NCBI RefSeq assembly: GCF_022267325.1
Contig: NZ_JAIZBG010000002.1
Span: forward strand, 117,501-181,500
From: Leptospira sanjuanensis
GTDB lineage: Bacteria; Spirochaetota; Leptospiria; Leptospirales; Leptospiraceae
Direction: 5' to 3'
Length of the DNA stretch: 64,000 bases
In this document: one piece after another, positions 9,610 through 19,292 of the stretch
How the letters are laid out: every line of letters begins with the position of its first letter
Position numbering within the stretch: the first letter of the stretch is position 1
Program-made: the position numbers and the translations under genes
The notes under the pieces: model-generated
The model's database searches: none
What the model was told of the DNA's origin: nothing
What the model saw: only the letters and a program-made list of their open reading frames with translations

Positions 9610-10215
9610 CTAAAAAATTCTGAGACCTTTGCGGATATTTTCATGAAATTCTTTTCCAAGGACGGCCGGAGATTCCCCCGAATCGTTTTTGGACAGAGTT
9701 TCAAAGACGAAAATAAAGGATTCCTTCTGCCATTCCCAGCGGATGTAATATTTCCCGTTATGAATTCCCGTTAAAACGCTGGCCCTTGAGTCGTTGGGCA
9801 TGGAAAAATATTGATATTGTTTATTCTTCAGCGAACCGAGTTCGTCGGCCGTCAGAATATGTTTGAAATCGATCTGATTGTCTTCGGTATAGGAAGAAGC
9901 TCGGATTCGATCGAATTTGTGCGCCGACGAATGGATCGAAAAGTCGTAAAATAGTCCTCTCGCGAACAACCTGCCCGATTCATAGAGGGTAACCCCTTCG
10001 GACGTATCGTAAACGACGTCGTAGTTGAGTCTCAGATAGCGTGGAGTTTCCGCAGCGGAAGCGGTTCCCTTGCTTTCCTGTGTTTTGCACTGCAACGTAA
10101 CCGCAAAGACGACGACAAACACAATTGCGAGAAACAAACCGATCCACGTTTCGGAGACGGCTCGGAGGCGGAATTTTCCCTCGAAAAACGCACTTCGCTT
10201 AATAACTGATTTCAT
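9610..10215 (-). CDS. Membrane-anchored or lipoprotein of unknown function
   Basis: The 201-residue protein has a basic N-terminus and one hydrophobic segment at about residues 24-42, LFLAIVFVVVFAVTL, followed directly by QCKTQES. The cysteine could be a lipid anchor under loose spirochaetal rules, though the h-region starts unusually late for a signal peptide, so a simple membrane anchor is also possible. The remainder has no recognised domain and would face the periplasm. Its start lies inside the 3' end of the kamA-family gene (17-base overlap), which indicates coupled translation. Confidence 0.7.
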   Translation of the reverse strand: MKSVIKRSAFFEGKFRLRAVSETWIGLFLAIVFVVVFAVTLQCKTQESKGTASAAETPRYLRLNYDVVYDTSEGVTLYESGRLFARGLFYDFSIHSSAHKFDRIRASSYTEDNQIDFKHILTADELGSLKNKQYQYFSMPNDSRASVLTGIHNGKYYIRWEWQKESFIFVFETLSKNDSGESPAVLGKEFHENIRKGLRIF

Positions 10216-11386
10216 AGAGTTCGTCCTGATAGTTTCGGAATATGTACGAATGATCCGTCTTTTCCGCGAGATAATCGGTCGGAAGCGGAACCTTGCCTCC
10301 GCCTCCGGTCAAATCGACCACGTAGAGAGGAACGGAAAGGCCCGAAATTTTTCCCCGAATCTGCTTCATGATTTCGACTCCCTTGGAGATCTCGACCCGG
10401 AATCCGCCGCTTCCCCAAACCTCGTCGCACTGATGGAGGTAATAGGGTTTGATCCCGATCGCGGTCAATCCGTAGAACAAATCTTTTAAAGTTTCCGCGG
10501 AATCGTTGATCCCTTTGAGCAGAACTCCCTGGTTCAAAACCATCACGTTTCCTTCCTGGATGAGAAGCGCGATTCTTTCCTTTACCAAAGGTGTGATTTC
10601 TTTCGGATGATTGAAGTGCGTTACGAGATAGATCGGAAAATGTTTTTTCAATACGGCGCATAACGAAGCGTCGATTCGCATCGGAAGAGTTACGGGATAT
10701 CGGGAATGAATCCGAACCTGATTGATATGCGAAATGGATTTGAGTTCGCCTAAAAGATAATCCAATTTCTCGTCCGAAAGATTGAGCGGATCTCCTCCGG
10801 ATAAGATCACTTCCTTAATTTCAGGATGCGATCGAAAGTAAGCGAGAGCCTGATCCCATTCTTCTTTGCCCGGAGTGTGAATGGATTTGCTGACCTTTCG
10901 TTTGCGCGTGCAGAATCTGCAATACACGGCGCATACGTGCGATAAATACCAAAGGGCGCGATCGGGATAACGGTGGGTAACGCCCTTGACGGGCATGTGC
11001 GCTTCTTCGGCGAGAGGGTCCTGCCTTTCAAAACCGTTTCGGATCAATTCTTCTTTGCGAGGAACGATTTGCAAACGGATCGGACAATGGGGATCTTTTT
11101 GATCCGCGAGACGTAAGTAATACGGCGTAACCGAAAATTCGAAGAACTCGGAACAAGCGTCAAAGGAAAGTTTTTCCGTCGGCGTCAACTCGAGATGTTC
11201 GGACAACTCGCTTTGTGTTTTGATACGATTTTGAATCTGCCACTTCCAATTCAGCCATTGAGGAGAAGTTGTCTCCCAATCGGAGGAACGAGGCACGAGA
11301 TTTGTGAATGAAGAATTAGACAGCGGTTTGACCCCGAGAAACGGTTCTACTGAAATCCTCCGACGAGAACTCCTTGCGTCAACCAA
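10199..11386 (-). CDS. KamA/EpmB-family radical SAM aminomutase
   Basis: The protein has up to 395 residues and belongs to the lysine 2,3-aminomutase family. The radical SAM cluster motif is CAVYCRFCTRKRK near residue 155, followed by VILSGGDPLN (SAM binding) and, near the C-terminus, DLTGGGGKVPLP, whose lysine is the expected PLP Schiff-base site. Length lies between EpmB (about 340) and true lysine 2,3-aminomutases (about 416). EpmB makes (R)-beta-lysine for EF-P modification, and an efp gene with a modifiable lysine loop lies 2 kb away on the other strand, so an EpmB-like role is plausible. No EpmA ligase is in the window. The start is TTG with no clear SD and is uncertain. Confidence 0.88.
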   Translation of the reverse strand: MVDARSSRRRISVEPFLGVKPLSNSSFTNLVPRSSDWETTSPQWLNWKWQIQNRIKTQSELSEHLELTPTEKLSFDACSEFFEFSVTPYYLRLADQKDPHCPIRLQIVPRKEELIRNGFERQDPLAEEAHMPVKGVTHRYPDRALWYLSHVCAVYCRFCTRKRKVSKSIHTPGKEEWDQALAYFRSHPEIKEVILSGGDPLNLSDEKLDYLLGELKSISHINQVRIHSRYPVTLPMRIDASLCAVLKKHFPIYLVTHFNHPKEITPLVKERIALLIQEGNVMVLNQGVLLKGINDSAETLKDLFYGLTAIGIKPYYLHQCDEVWGSGGFRVEISKGVEIMKQIRGKISGLSVPLYVVDLTGGGGKVPLPTDYLAEKTDHSYIFRNYQDELYEISY

Positions 11387-11629
11387 GAAGTGAAATCGCT
11401 TCTTTCTAAAAAAAAACCGGAAGTAGGACTTTCGAAACCTCTTCCGGCAATCGTTTTCTATTGCATCTCCGATTGGGAAATTCTCACTTTTTTAGGAGAT
11501 TCAGGACAAGAATGAGAAGAATCCGAAGGGAGATTCTGTTTACATTCGAGGATGGAATTCTTTTTGCCCAAAGAACGTCCATCCGTGAACGGGGAGACTT
11601 ACTCCCTCGATACAGAATTGAATGTGTCC
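11387..11629. other. Short intergenic stretch
   Basis: No gene is supported. A frame on the minus strand could extend the small lipoprotein at 11630-11953 only through a frameshift. The run AAAAAAAAACCGGAAGTAGG near 11407 lies just upstream of the kamA-family start. Confidence 0.4.
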
Positions 11630-11953
11630 TTAAACAGCCGTCGGAGGAGGTAGAGAAAGGTAACGAAAGGAAAGAGAACCTCTACCGGATATGATTTCGA
11701 TTTTCAGGATAGAATGAGAAGGTAAGAATTTGCCCGAGAAAGAATCGATTCTGAAGAAATCGACAAGCCCTTTATCGTCGTCTCCCGAAGAGAGATTTTT
11801 GGTGAAGGGATTGGAAACCTGCTGAATGGTTCTGGATTGAGCCTTGACTCGAACGACCGGTTTGTAGGATTCCAATCGGCTTTCCGCAAAACTATCCGCG
11901 AGGAAACATCCTGCGACAAGCAACGCGACGACTCCAAGTATAGCACGGCCCAT
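11630..11953 (-). CDS. Small putative lipoprotein
   Basis: The 107-residue product begins MGRAILGVVALLVAGCF, which contains a near-classical lipobox LVAGC at residues 12-16, so it is probably exported and lipidated. The mature part is polar, with SSGDDDKGLVDFF, and has no family I recognise. It lies 80 bases downstream of the pstS-like gene on the same strand. No SD is visible and the C-terminus is proline-rich and odd (LPPPTAV), so a frameshifted or decaying gene is possible. Confidence 0.5.
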   Translation of the reverse strand: MGRAILGVVALLVAGCFLADSFAESRLESYKPVVRVKAQSRTIQQVSNPFTKNLSSGDDDKGLVDFFRIDSFSGKFLPSHSILKIEIISGRGSLSFRYLSLPPPTAV

Positions 11954-12033
11954 AACGTTGTATTAGATCCCGAGAATGTCGAAAATCAATCGTTTTCTGC
12001 GAAAAAAATCCCGAGATCCTTTCGTTTTTTATC

Positions 12034-12945
12034 CTATTTTTTGACTTCCACTTCCACTGTAGGAAGGGTTCCTCTCAAATAACCGCTTTTGAGAATCGTC
12101 TTTTGTCCGTCTTCGCTCGTTACATACGTGATGAAGTCGTCGATCTTTTGTCCGTGATCGGAAAGATAAAAGAGATACAATCCTCGGGAGAGTTCGTATT
12201 TTCTGTTATATACGTTTTCGATGCTCGGAACGACGAACGGATCCTTTCCGCTCAAGGAATATTCCAGAGCACGAACGCGTCCTTTGTTCTCGAAAACGGC
12301 GCTTCCCATTCCCATGAACCCGATCGAGTTTTGGTTTCCGTCGATCGCGGCCGCCATTGCGTCGTTGTCCGCAACCACCTTGGCAGTTTTCACGTACCCT
12401 ACGTTCTTTCTCACTTCAAAGTTCTTGATTCCTAAATCCTTTTGTTTCAAGACGTGCGTTTCAAAGTAAGCCGCGGTTCCCGATTTGTCGTTTCGGATCA
12501 CCACGTCGATCTTTCCGGGTTTTCCTCCGACCTTGGACCAATCGGAGATTTCTCCGGCGAATATTTTAGAAGCGTTTTCCAGGCTGATCTTGCGAACCGG
12601 ATTGGATGGATGAACGATGATTGCGATTCCGTCGTAAGCGACTGCGAGAGATTCGAATTTTCCTTTGGAGTCGAATTCCTTCAGTTCGGTTTCGGTCAGA
12701 GGCCTGCTCGCCGCTGCGATGTCCGTTTTACCTTGAAATAACTTTTCGATTCCTTCGATCGAGCCTCCGCCGTGAACAACGACTTGGACTCCGGAGTTTT
12801 TTCGGGAATATTCCAATCCGATCATCTGCAACATTATGTGCATCGTTTCCGAACCGGTGACGGTGATCGTTTCTTTCGGTTTGCAATTTCCTGTAAATGC
12901 CGCAGCAAGGATGACCGCGGATAGAATTGTGGATCTTAATTTCAT
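12034..12945 (-). CDS. PstS-like phosphate-binding lipoprotein
   Basis: The 303-residue protein is a PBP-like substrate-binding protein of the phosphate ABC transporter type. It has a signal peptide with a spirochaetal lipobox (FTGNC, Cys21). The phosphate-binding signatures are VTGSETMHIM, IAAASRPLTETEL and IRNDKSGTAAYF, which supply the Ser, Asp and Arg/Ser-Gly contacts in PstS. It would catch phosphate in the periplasm and hand it to a PstCA permease. No pstC, pstA, pstB or phoU is adjacent. It could bind another oxyanion. Confidence 0.85.
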   Translation of the reverse strand: MKLRSTILSAVILAAAFTGNCKPKETITVTGSETMHIMLQMIGLEYSRKNSGVQVVVHGGGSIEGIEKLFQGKTDIAAASRPLTETELKEFDSKGKFESLAVAYDGIAIIVHPSNPVRKISLENASKIFAGEISDWSKVGGKPGKIDVVIRNDKSGTAAYFETHVLKQKDLGIKNFEVRKNVGYVKTAKVVADNDAMAAAIDGNQNSIGFMGMGSAVFENKGRVRALEYSLSGKDPFVVPSIENVYNRKYELSRGLYLFYLSDHGQKIDDFITYVTSEDGQKTILKSGYLRGTLPTVEVEVKK

Positions 12946-13186
12946 ACGTCTGTTTTTACGTTCCTATGGAATTCTCCGGGAGAATGCCGTTCGCATCCAA
13001 AAAGTCTATTACAATTCGCGCGTGAATTGTTACAAATTGATACAGCCGTTTTGATCGGTCGGAGAAAGACATTCTTGACATTGAGTAGAAGGATTATCGT
13101 GGCCTCTTAGAGAGCACCGTACAACCCTAGGATGTGGGAACTCTTACAAAAAGAAATAGAAGCAAATCGATGAATTTTTGGTAATT

Positions 13187-13202
13187 TGTGGGAGCTCCCA
13201 CA
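13187..13202. repeat. Perfect 16-bp palindrome TGTGGGAGCTCCCACA
   Basis: The sequence equals its reverse complement. It combines the two orientations of the GTGGGAACTC/GAGTTCCCAC motif found elsewhere in the window (13135, 34260, 39932, 58583-58740), so it looks like a member of a genome repeat family rather than a local operator. Confidence 0.7.
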
Positions 13203-13400
13203 TTTTGAGATTAGCTTGACAACCGTCCCTTTTAGAGTTTCGAGACGAGTTCTTCGCTTTTGGATTTTGAGATCTTAGTTTCGGGTTTTAGTTTTTGGGT
13301 TCTTAGCTTTTGAGATCTTAGCTTCGCTAAGAGCCAATCGCTGATCGCTCCGCGGCTCTTTGGCCACAACGCTCCCTATGGGTCGCGTTGAAGAACTCAG

Positions 13401-13432
13401 CAGAACTGCTTTGCAGTTCTGGGTTCTTTTTC
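13401..13432 (+). terminator. Terminator-like hairpin before efp
   Basis: CAGAACTGC, TTT, GCAGTTCTG forms a perfect 9-bp stem and is followed by GGTTCTTTTTC. No plus-strand gene precedes it, so it may end an unannotated transcript or insulate efp. Confidence 0.5.
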
Positions 13433-13461
13433 TTGACAGGGGGGCCTTTTCCCGAGAAATA
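13433..13461 (+). promoter_or_regulatory. Candidate sigma-70 promoter of the efp operon
   Basis: A perfect TTGACA (13433-13438) is followed after 17 bases by GAAATA (13456-13461), a weak -10. It lies about 30 bases before the efp start and just after the hairpin, a sensible arrangement. Confidence 0.4.
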
Positions 13462-13491
13462 GAAGGAGGTAAATTATTCTTAGGAAATTCC

Positions 13492-14058
<567 letters not shown>

Positions 14059-14076
14059 CAATCTGCGGAGGTATCT

Positions 14077-14610
14077 ATGGCAACGATAGTAAGACAAAAC
14101 GGACAAGCGCCGATTCAGGAAACGAACGAAGTGAAATCCTTTCTCAAAGAGAGAGGAATCGACTACGATCATTGGGCGGTTCCGCCTAACGCGGCAAATC
14201 TTACCGATAAGGAAGTGTTGGCCGATTCGGAAAAAGAGGAACTTCTGAAAAAACTGGACGATCGTTTTGAAACTCTCAAAGCCAAAGAAGGTTATCAATC
14301 CCGCGATTTGATCGTGCTTCATCCGAACGTTTCCGGATTGAACGAGATGCTCGCGAAATTCGACCGGGTTCATTATCACACGGACGAAGAGGTTCGATAC
14401 ATCGTGGACGGATCGGGAGTATTCGGTTTCGCCTTAAAGGGCGAGAAGTTTCTCGTTCACGTTTATAAGGACGACTTCATCTCCGTTCCAAGAAACACGA
14501 ACCACTGGTTTTATCTCGACGATAAAAAAAGAATCAAAGCGGTACGTTACTTTCAGGATATGAGCGGTTGGGTTCCGAACTACGTGGAAGAAACGAATAC
14601 TCTGGACTGA
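14077..14610 (+). CDS. mtnD: Acireductone dioxygenase
   Basis: The 177-residue cupin protein has the ARD metal ligands [12 protein letters not shown] (two His and one Glu) and the later His in [11 protein letters not shown]. It cleaves acireductone with oxygen in the methionine salvage pathway: the iron form gives the methionine precursor 2-keto-4-methylthiobutyrate, the nickel form an off-pathway product. GGAGG precedes the start by seven bases. The next gene, mtnB, begins after one intervening base, so the two salvage enzymes are co-expressed. The other salvage genes (mtnA, mtnC or mtnW/X) are not in this window. Confidence 0.95.
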   Translation: MATIVRQNGQAPIQETNEVKSFLKERGIDYDHWAVPPNAANLTDKEVLADSEKEELLKKLDDRFETLKAKEGYQSRDLIVLHPNVSGLNEMLAKFDRVHYHTDEEVRYIVDGSGVFGFALKGEKFLVHVYKDDFISVPRNTNHWFYLDDKKRIKAVRYFQDMSGWVPNYVEETNTLD

Positions 14611-14611
14611 T

Positions 14612-15358
14612 ATGTCCGTTAAAAAACAATTGGAGCGGCTCTCGGAATTGGGAGCCGTCTATCACAAAAACGGATGGATGCCCGGAACCGCCGGGAATCT
14701 TTCCGTTCGTGTTCCGGAAGAATCCGGATTTTGGGTCAGCGGGAGCGGACTCGACAAAAATCTTCTCAACAAACGCAATTTTCTCTACGTGGATTTGGAA
14801 TCGGGGCAGCCGGTGGATTCCAAAAATTCCAAGGCGACCAAAGGATTAAAGCCGAGCGCCGAAACTTCGATCCATCGCGCCGTATATCGTGCGTTAGACG
14901 GGGTTTCCTGCGGTCTTCATGTTCACACTCTCGAATCGAATTTAATCCGCGCGAACACTTCCAAAAACGAACCCGTTGCTTTACTCGAACTCCCCACAAT
15001 CGAAATCCTGAAGGCATACGGAATCTGGGAAGAAAATCCAAAGGTTTACGTTCCTGTAATATACAATTTTCCGAATGTGCAGGATATCTCCGATTGTTTG
15101 GAAAAGTATCTCAAGGATTACAGACCTAAGGTTCCGTTCTGCATCATCGAAAAACACGGTATCACCGTTTGGGGAAAGGATACGATTCAGGCGAATCGGA
15201 ATCTGGAAGCGACGGACTTTATTCTCAAATATATGGTCTCTTGGAAAAATCTTTCTTATCCGGGAGAAACGAAAAATCTGCCTACCGACGCATCGGAGCT
15301 GGATCGTCAGGAAGTCTTCTCCACCGAATTTCCGGTTTATCCCGCGACTTTCTCTTAA
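14612..15358 (+). CDS. mtnB: Methylthioribulose-1-phosphate dehydratase
   Basis: The 248-residue protein is a class II aldolase-fold dehydratase. Diagnostic stretches are NGWMPGTAGNLSVRV, WVSGSGLDK, the zinc-ligand pair LHVHTLESNL and a later IEKHGITVWGKD. It removes water from 5-methylthioribulose 1-phosphate in methionine salvage, two steps before MtnD. Its length is slightly above the usual 205-220 residues owing to a C-terminal tail. It lies in tight series with mtnD and the SDR gene. Confidence 0.93.
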   Translation: MSVKKQLERLSELGAVYHKNGWMPGTAGNLSVRVPEESGFWVSGSGLDKNLLNKRNFLYVDLESGQPVDSKNSKATKGLKPSAETSIHRAVYRALDGVSCGLHVHTLESNLIRANTSKNEPVALLELPTIEILKAYGIWEENPKVYVPVIYNFPNVQDISDCLEKYLKDYRPKVPFCIIEKHGITVWGKDTIQANRNLEATDFILKYMVSWKNLSYPGETKNLPTDASELDRQEVFSTEFPVYPATFS

Positions 15359-15370
15359 GGGGAAGATCCT

Positions 15371-16078
15371 TTGTCCTCCGAAAAAGAACACAAGCCCATT
15401 CTCGTAGCCGGGGCCGGTTCCGGCATCGGAAAGTCCGTATTAGAAAACTTGAATTTACTTTCGCGGGACGCGATCGGGATTTCCAGAACCGGCGCCGAGT
15501 GGAAAAACGCGGAAAGCGGAAGTCCGTTCGAATACGGAAAGAATTTTCAGTGCAATCTTTCCAGGCAGTCCGAGGTTCTCGAGTTCGTGGGCGCTCTGAA
15601 ATCGCAGGTGAATTCCTTGTCCGGAGTGTATTTTACCTTCGGAAGCGGACTTTTTAAATCCGTGGATCAAATCGCATTAGAAGAATGGAATGCACATTTC
15701 GTTCTCAATCTGAATTCTCTCTTTTTACTCACGAAGGAGATTCTGCCGCTGTTGCGGGCCGGTTCCTTTTTGTGTTATCTTTCTTCCACCGCCGGTTATC
15801 AGGGCTTTCCGAACTCGACGGCGTATTGTGCGAGCCGCCACGCGATTGCGGGTTTTGCAAAAGCGCTTCGGGAAGAATTAAAATCCCAGGGAATCCGGGT
15901 CATTACGGTTTATCCCGGTGCGGTTTATACGGATATCTGGAAGGGAAGGGAAGGGTTCGAACAGGACGACATGATCCCCGTGGATGATTTCGGGAAATGG
16001 CTCGCGACTCTCGCGACTCTTCCCGATGCGGTCTATCCGGACGAAATCCGCTTATTGCCTCGCAAAGGGATTTTATAA
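15371..16078 (+). CDS. Short-chain dehydrogenase with Lys-to-Arg change in the active site
   Basis: The start is TTG 15371, preceded by AAGGGGAAGATCC. The 235-residue protein has the SDR cofactor motif GAGSGIGKS and the catalytic Ser in YLSSTAGYQ, with Tyr152 in TAYCASRHA. The lysine four residues after Tyr is replaced by Arg156, which may weaken or alter catalysis. SDRs of this size oxidise or reduce alcohols and carbonyls with NAD(P). It is the last gene of the efp-mtnD-mtnB set and faces a converging histidine kinase gene 11 bases away. A function in methionine salvage is possible but not shown. Confidence 0.85.
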   Translation: MSSEKEHKPILVAGAGSGIGKSVLENLNLLSRDAIGISRTGAEWKNAESGSPFEYGKNFQCNLSRQSEVLEFVGALKSQVNSLSGVYFTFGSGLFKSVDQIALEEWNAHFVLNLNSLFLLTKEILPLLRAGSFLCYLSSTAGYQGFPNSTAYCASRHAIAGFAKALREELKSQGIRVITVYPGAVYTDIWKGREGFEQDDMIPVDDFGKWLATLATLPDAVYPDEIRLLPRKGIL

Positions 16079-16089
16079 TTTTATAATAT

Positions 16090-18642
16090 TCAGTTTTTAG
16101 TATGCACTAAAGGGAGCTTTACGGTAAATACCGTCTTTCCGGGCTCTGATTCGTAAGAAATCGTTCCGTTATGTTTTTCGACGATCTTCAGGCAAATATC
16201 CAGGCCGAGTCCGCTTCCTTCTCCCGGAGGTTTGGTCGTAAAGAACGGATCGAAGATCTTCTCTCGAAGGGAATCCGGAATCCCCGGGCCCGAGTCTTCC
16301 ACCTGAACTACTGCAAAACCGTTCTCTTTGTTTCCGCTGATATTGAGTTTGCCGGAATAATTCATCGCTTGGACGGCGTTCATGATGAGGTTTGTCCAAA
16401 GATGGAGCAGATCGTCCCGGTAGATCGGAATTTTCGGAAGTTCCTCGAAGTTCACGGAAAGATCCACTCCGTGACGGAACAGGTTTTGATAGAGAGCGAG
16501 AACGATTTCCACATTCTCCCGTAAATTCGATTCTTCTAACACGCTTTTGCTTTCAAAATGGGCCAAACTTTTCAACGCGTACAGAATTTTGGAGGACCGT
16601 TCGACTGCGGTTTGAATCGTCTGAGAATTTCTTTCCGGTCCCAAAAGATCCGTGATCAATTCCAAAATCGGAATCGCTTCCTTATGTTTGAGAAGTTCGA
16701 TATATTCCTCTTCTCTTCCGTAAAGACCGCATTCGAGCGCGACCTCGCAGAGTTCGTTGGAAGGGGACGGAATGCCCAGACGTTCGAGATTTGTGCGGAC
16801 GTCTTTTGCCCTTTTTCTTCTTTCCAGACCTAAAACAAGATCCGAGTGGGTTGCGGCGATGTCGATTAACGAGGAAATTTGATCTCGTATCCGTTCCGGT
16901 AATTTTTTTAAAAGACGGAAATAGTCCTTCGATTTTTCCCGAAAGGATTTGGTGTAGTGTTGTATGTTTTGGTTCGAAGCGAGAATGGCGCCTAACGGGT
17001 TGTTGATTTCGTGCGCGATTCCCGAAACGAGTTGTCCTAGGTCCGCAAGTTTTGCCGCCTGAACGAGTTGCGCTTGCGTTTTGGTGAGAGTGTCGATGAT
17101 TTGTTCGAGTTCTTTCTTTTGATCCTCGATCATCTGATTCTTTTTTGTGATTTCCTCGTTGGCAGTTTTGAGATTTGCGATTTCGTTTTCCGCATTGTAA
17201 ACGTCAGTCAAATCCGCGCCCGCAGTGATGATGTAATTGGTTCTTCCGTTTTTGTCCTTGATTTCACGGTTTTCCCATTGGATCACTTTCCGTTCTTTGA
17301 ATTTACCGATCCATTGTTCCTGGGTTTTCGGAAGAAACTTTCCTCGGATCATTCTCAGATACACTTTCTTGATCGATTCCTTTTTGTGAGGTTCCACGAA
17401 GATGTCCCAGAACGCGTGGCCTTTGACCTCGTCGGAACGATAGCCGAACGCGTTTTCACAGGCTTTGTTGAATCGAAGAATTCTTCCTTCGCGGTCGAGG
17501 GCGACGAAAAGAACCCTGGTCGAATCCAAAATCATATTCAGGAAGTTCTTTTCCTCGATGGCGCGTTCTTCGCCTAACTTGCGTTCCGTGATATTCCTTA
17601 AGGTGAGAATCCAGAAGTCGCTTCGTTCCGATCGGTTTGAAAAATTCCTGAGAATAACCTCGTAATACCGAAGTTCTCCTTTGATGAACAACCTCAGATC
17701 CGGGATCGAATCGATTTCGTTTCGTTTGTATTTCTCGATCAGATAGTTCAAGTCGGGATACACTTCCTTCAGGGTGATCCCCGCGGTGTTCAATTGTCCC
17801 AGAAAAAGATTGATCGCCGCCTCGTTGTAATCCAGAATGATATTCGTTTTATCTAATATAATAATTCCGTCTTGAATCAGATTGAAAACTTTGTCCCTGG
17901 CGACGGGAATCAGATCCATCATCTTGAAATAAAAAAGACCGTAAGCCCATACGAGGGAAGTCGCACATCCGGTGATCGGGAACACATCCATATGAGGATT
18001 GATGAACGGGAATACGCCGGCCACGGTCATCAGACCTCCGAGAAACGGAAAAAGAATTCCCACCAAAAGGAGAGACATCTGCGCTTGGCGAAATCCGGTC
18101 AGCGTTAAGAATTTCCAGATGAGAATTCCGATGACGGCTGTTTGAGCTCCTAGATAATAAACGATAAACAACTTCATCCAAGGGCCATAGTCGTATGTGA
18201 GCGCTTTCCAGGAAGTATCCGTAAGAAATCGAACATTGGTTCTGATCCATTCGGGATGATAACCGGACCACAAAAGCAGTTCGTTGGAGATCGGAAATAG
18301 AACTAGAAGCAGGCTCAAAGGGAAGCGATATACGAACGTAAGGGCTGTGATTCTAGGAATAAAAAACGAAATGCCGATTACGATGATGTCGTTGCCGATG
18401 AACTGAAAATCGTCCCAGAATAAGATCCAATTTTCGTTTCGGGAAAGAATCTCGAAAAAACTACCTAAGGAATAGAGCGCGAAACCGCATAGAACGAAAA
18501 GGAATTCTTTGCTTCCCCGTACTTTAAGATTTTTGTATGTAACGTATAGATTGAAAGAGAAGACAAGGAACGAAAAACCGGAATAGAACGCAAACGGGGA
18601 CCAGGAAAGGTCCATGGTTTCGTGCAGAGGCGGTAGATTCAT
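16090..18642 (-). CDS. 7TM-PAS sensor histidine kinase
   Basis: I prefer ATG 18642 (GGAG ten bases upstream) over TTG 18666. The 850-residue protein has an N-terminal block of about seven membrane helices (residues 1-235, histidine-kinase 7TM type), two PAS domains (roughly 235-350 and 365-480; the second with LDREGRILRFNKACENAFGY), a coiled coil, the H-box LVSGIAHEINNPLG with phospho-acceptor His544, an N-box LWTNLIMNAVQAM, and ATP motifs VEDSGPGIPD and GEGSGLGLDI. The gap of about 130 residues between H-box and N-box is longer than usual. No response regulator is adjacent, so it is an orphan kinase. Confidence 0.93.
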   Translation of the reverse strand: MNLPPLHETMDLSWSPFAFYSGFSFLVFSFNLYVTYKNLKVRGSKEFLFVLCGFALYSLGSFFEILSRNENWILFWDDFQFIGNDIIVIGISFFIPRITALTFVYRFPLSLLLVLFPISNELLLWSGYHPEWIRTNVRFLTDTSWKALTYDYGPWMKLFIVYYLGAQTAVIGILIWKFLTLTGFRQAQMSLLLVGILFPFLGGLMTVAGVFPFINPHMDVFPITGCATSLVWAYGLFYFKMMDLIPVARDKVFNLIQDGIIILDKTNIILDYNEAAINLFLGQLNTAGITLKEVYPDLNYLIEKYKRNEIDSIPDLRLFIKGELRYYEVILRNFSNRSERSDFWILTLRNITERKLGEERAIEEKNFLNMILDSTRVLFVALDREGRILRFNKACENAFGYRSDEVKGHAFWDIFVEPHKKESIKKVYLRMIRGKFLPKTQEQWIGKFKERKVIQWENREIKDKNGRTNYIITAGADLTDVYNAENEIANLKTANEEITKKNQMIEDQKKELEQIIDTLTKTQAQLVQAAKLADLGQLVSGIAHEINNPLGAILASNQNIQHYTKSFREKSKDYFRLLKKLPERIRDQISSLIDIAATHSDLVLGLERRKRAKDVRTNLERLGIPSPSNELCEVALECGLYGREEEYIELLKHKEAIPILELITDLLGPERNSQTIQTAVERSSKILYALKSLAHFESKSVLEESNLRENVEIVLALYQNLFRHGVDLSVNFEELPKIPIYRDDLLHLWTNLIMNAVQAMNYSGKLNISGNKENGFAVVQVEDSGPGIPDSLREKIFDPFFTTKPPGEGSGLGLDICLKIVEKHNGTISYESEPGKTVFTVKLPLVHTKN

Positions 18643-18740
18643 TGGCGTTTCGCTCCGGGCAGGCAAAGTGCGACCTTCTCCGGATCGGTTGTAGCCTAAG
18701 TCAATTTAGACGACGTGAAAAGTAGAAAAACGATTTCGGT

Positions 18741-19292
18741 TTAAAAATCCGAATTTTTTATTTTGTTTTTCGATTCTTCCGCCCATTCCATAAAACTTTT
18801 CGCGGTTGCAATGCCGAAGTCGAGAGTGATCAGGCTCAATATCTTGTTTACTTTCGGATTTTCATGCTGATCCAAAAAGCCTCGGATGTTCGCATAAATT
18901 TCGGTGAGACGTTGCACTTCCTCTTTCGTATGTTGCAGATGTCCTATGAGTATTTCCTTTTCCACGTGATTGCCGAAAAAGAGCTTTAAAAGAAGTTCGT
19001 TGCGATAGGGAAAATTTTCGACGGGCTTTTCCAGCCACTCCTTAAGTTCTTTTTTTCCTTTGGGGGTTATCTTGTAGATCGTCGATTCCGGGCCGGTTCG
19101 TTTTTTCTCTTTGGACGACTTAAGGCATCCTTCTTTTTCGAGTTGTTTGAGAATCGGATAGATTTGTCCGAAACTTTCCTGCCAGAAAAATCCGATGGTT
19201 TGTTCGATGGTTTTTTTGATTTCATAGGCGTTTTTGGGACTTTGTGCTACGATACCCAAGAGCGCATAACGCGTTTTGTTGATACGGGCCAT
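18741..19292 (-). CDS. PadR-family transcriptional regulator
   Basis: The 183-residue protein has an N-terminal winged helix (RYALLGIVAQSPKNAYEIKK, YPILKQLEKEGCL, YKITPKGKKELKEW) and a C-terminal helical dimerisation domain, the PadR layout. Family members repress small stress or efflux genes and often themselves. It lies 98 bases before the histidine kinase start on the same strand and may share its message. Palindromes 130-160 bases upstream of its start are candidate operators. Confidence 0.9.
   Translation of the reverse strand: MARINKTRYALLGIVAQSPKNAYEIKKTIEQTIGFFWQESFGQIYPILKQLEKEGCLKSSKEKKRTGPESTIYKITPKGKKELKEWLEKPVENFPYRNELLLKLFFGNHVEKEILIGHLQHTKEEVQRLTEIYANIRGFLDQHENPKVNKILSLITLDFGIATAKSFMEWAEESKNKIKNSDF

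Larger units (their letters stand above)
12946..13491. other. Intergenic region rich in repeats, upstream of efp
   Basis: This 546-base stretch has no supported gene. It holds GTGGGAACTC-type repeats near 13135, the 16-bp palindrome at 13187-13202, direct repeats of TTTTGAGATCTTAG (13264 and 13309 areas), a segment resembling the 3' part of the tandem repeat units at 50028-50300 (AACGCTCCCTATGGGTCGCG), a terminator-like hairpin and a probable efp promoter. Confidence 0.6.

Noticed and set aside
16791..17577. Plus-strand frames rich in Phe, Arg and Asp
   Set aside because: They lie opposite the histidine kinase gene and have the composition of an antisense shadow.
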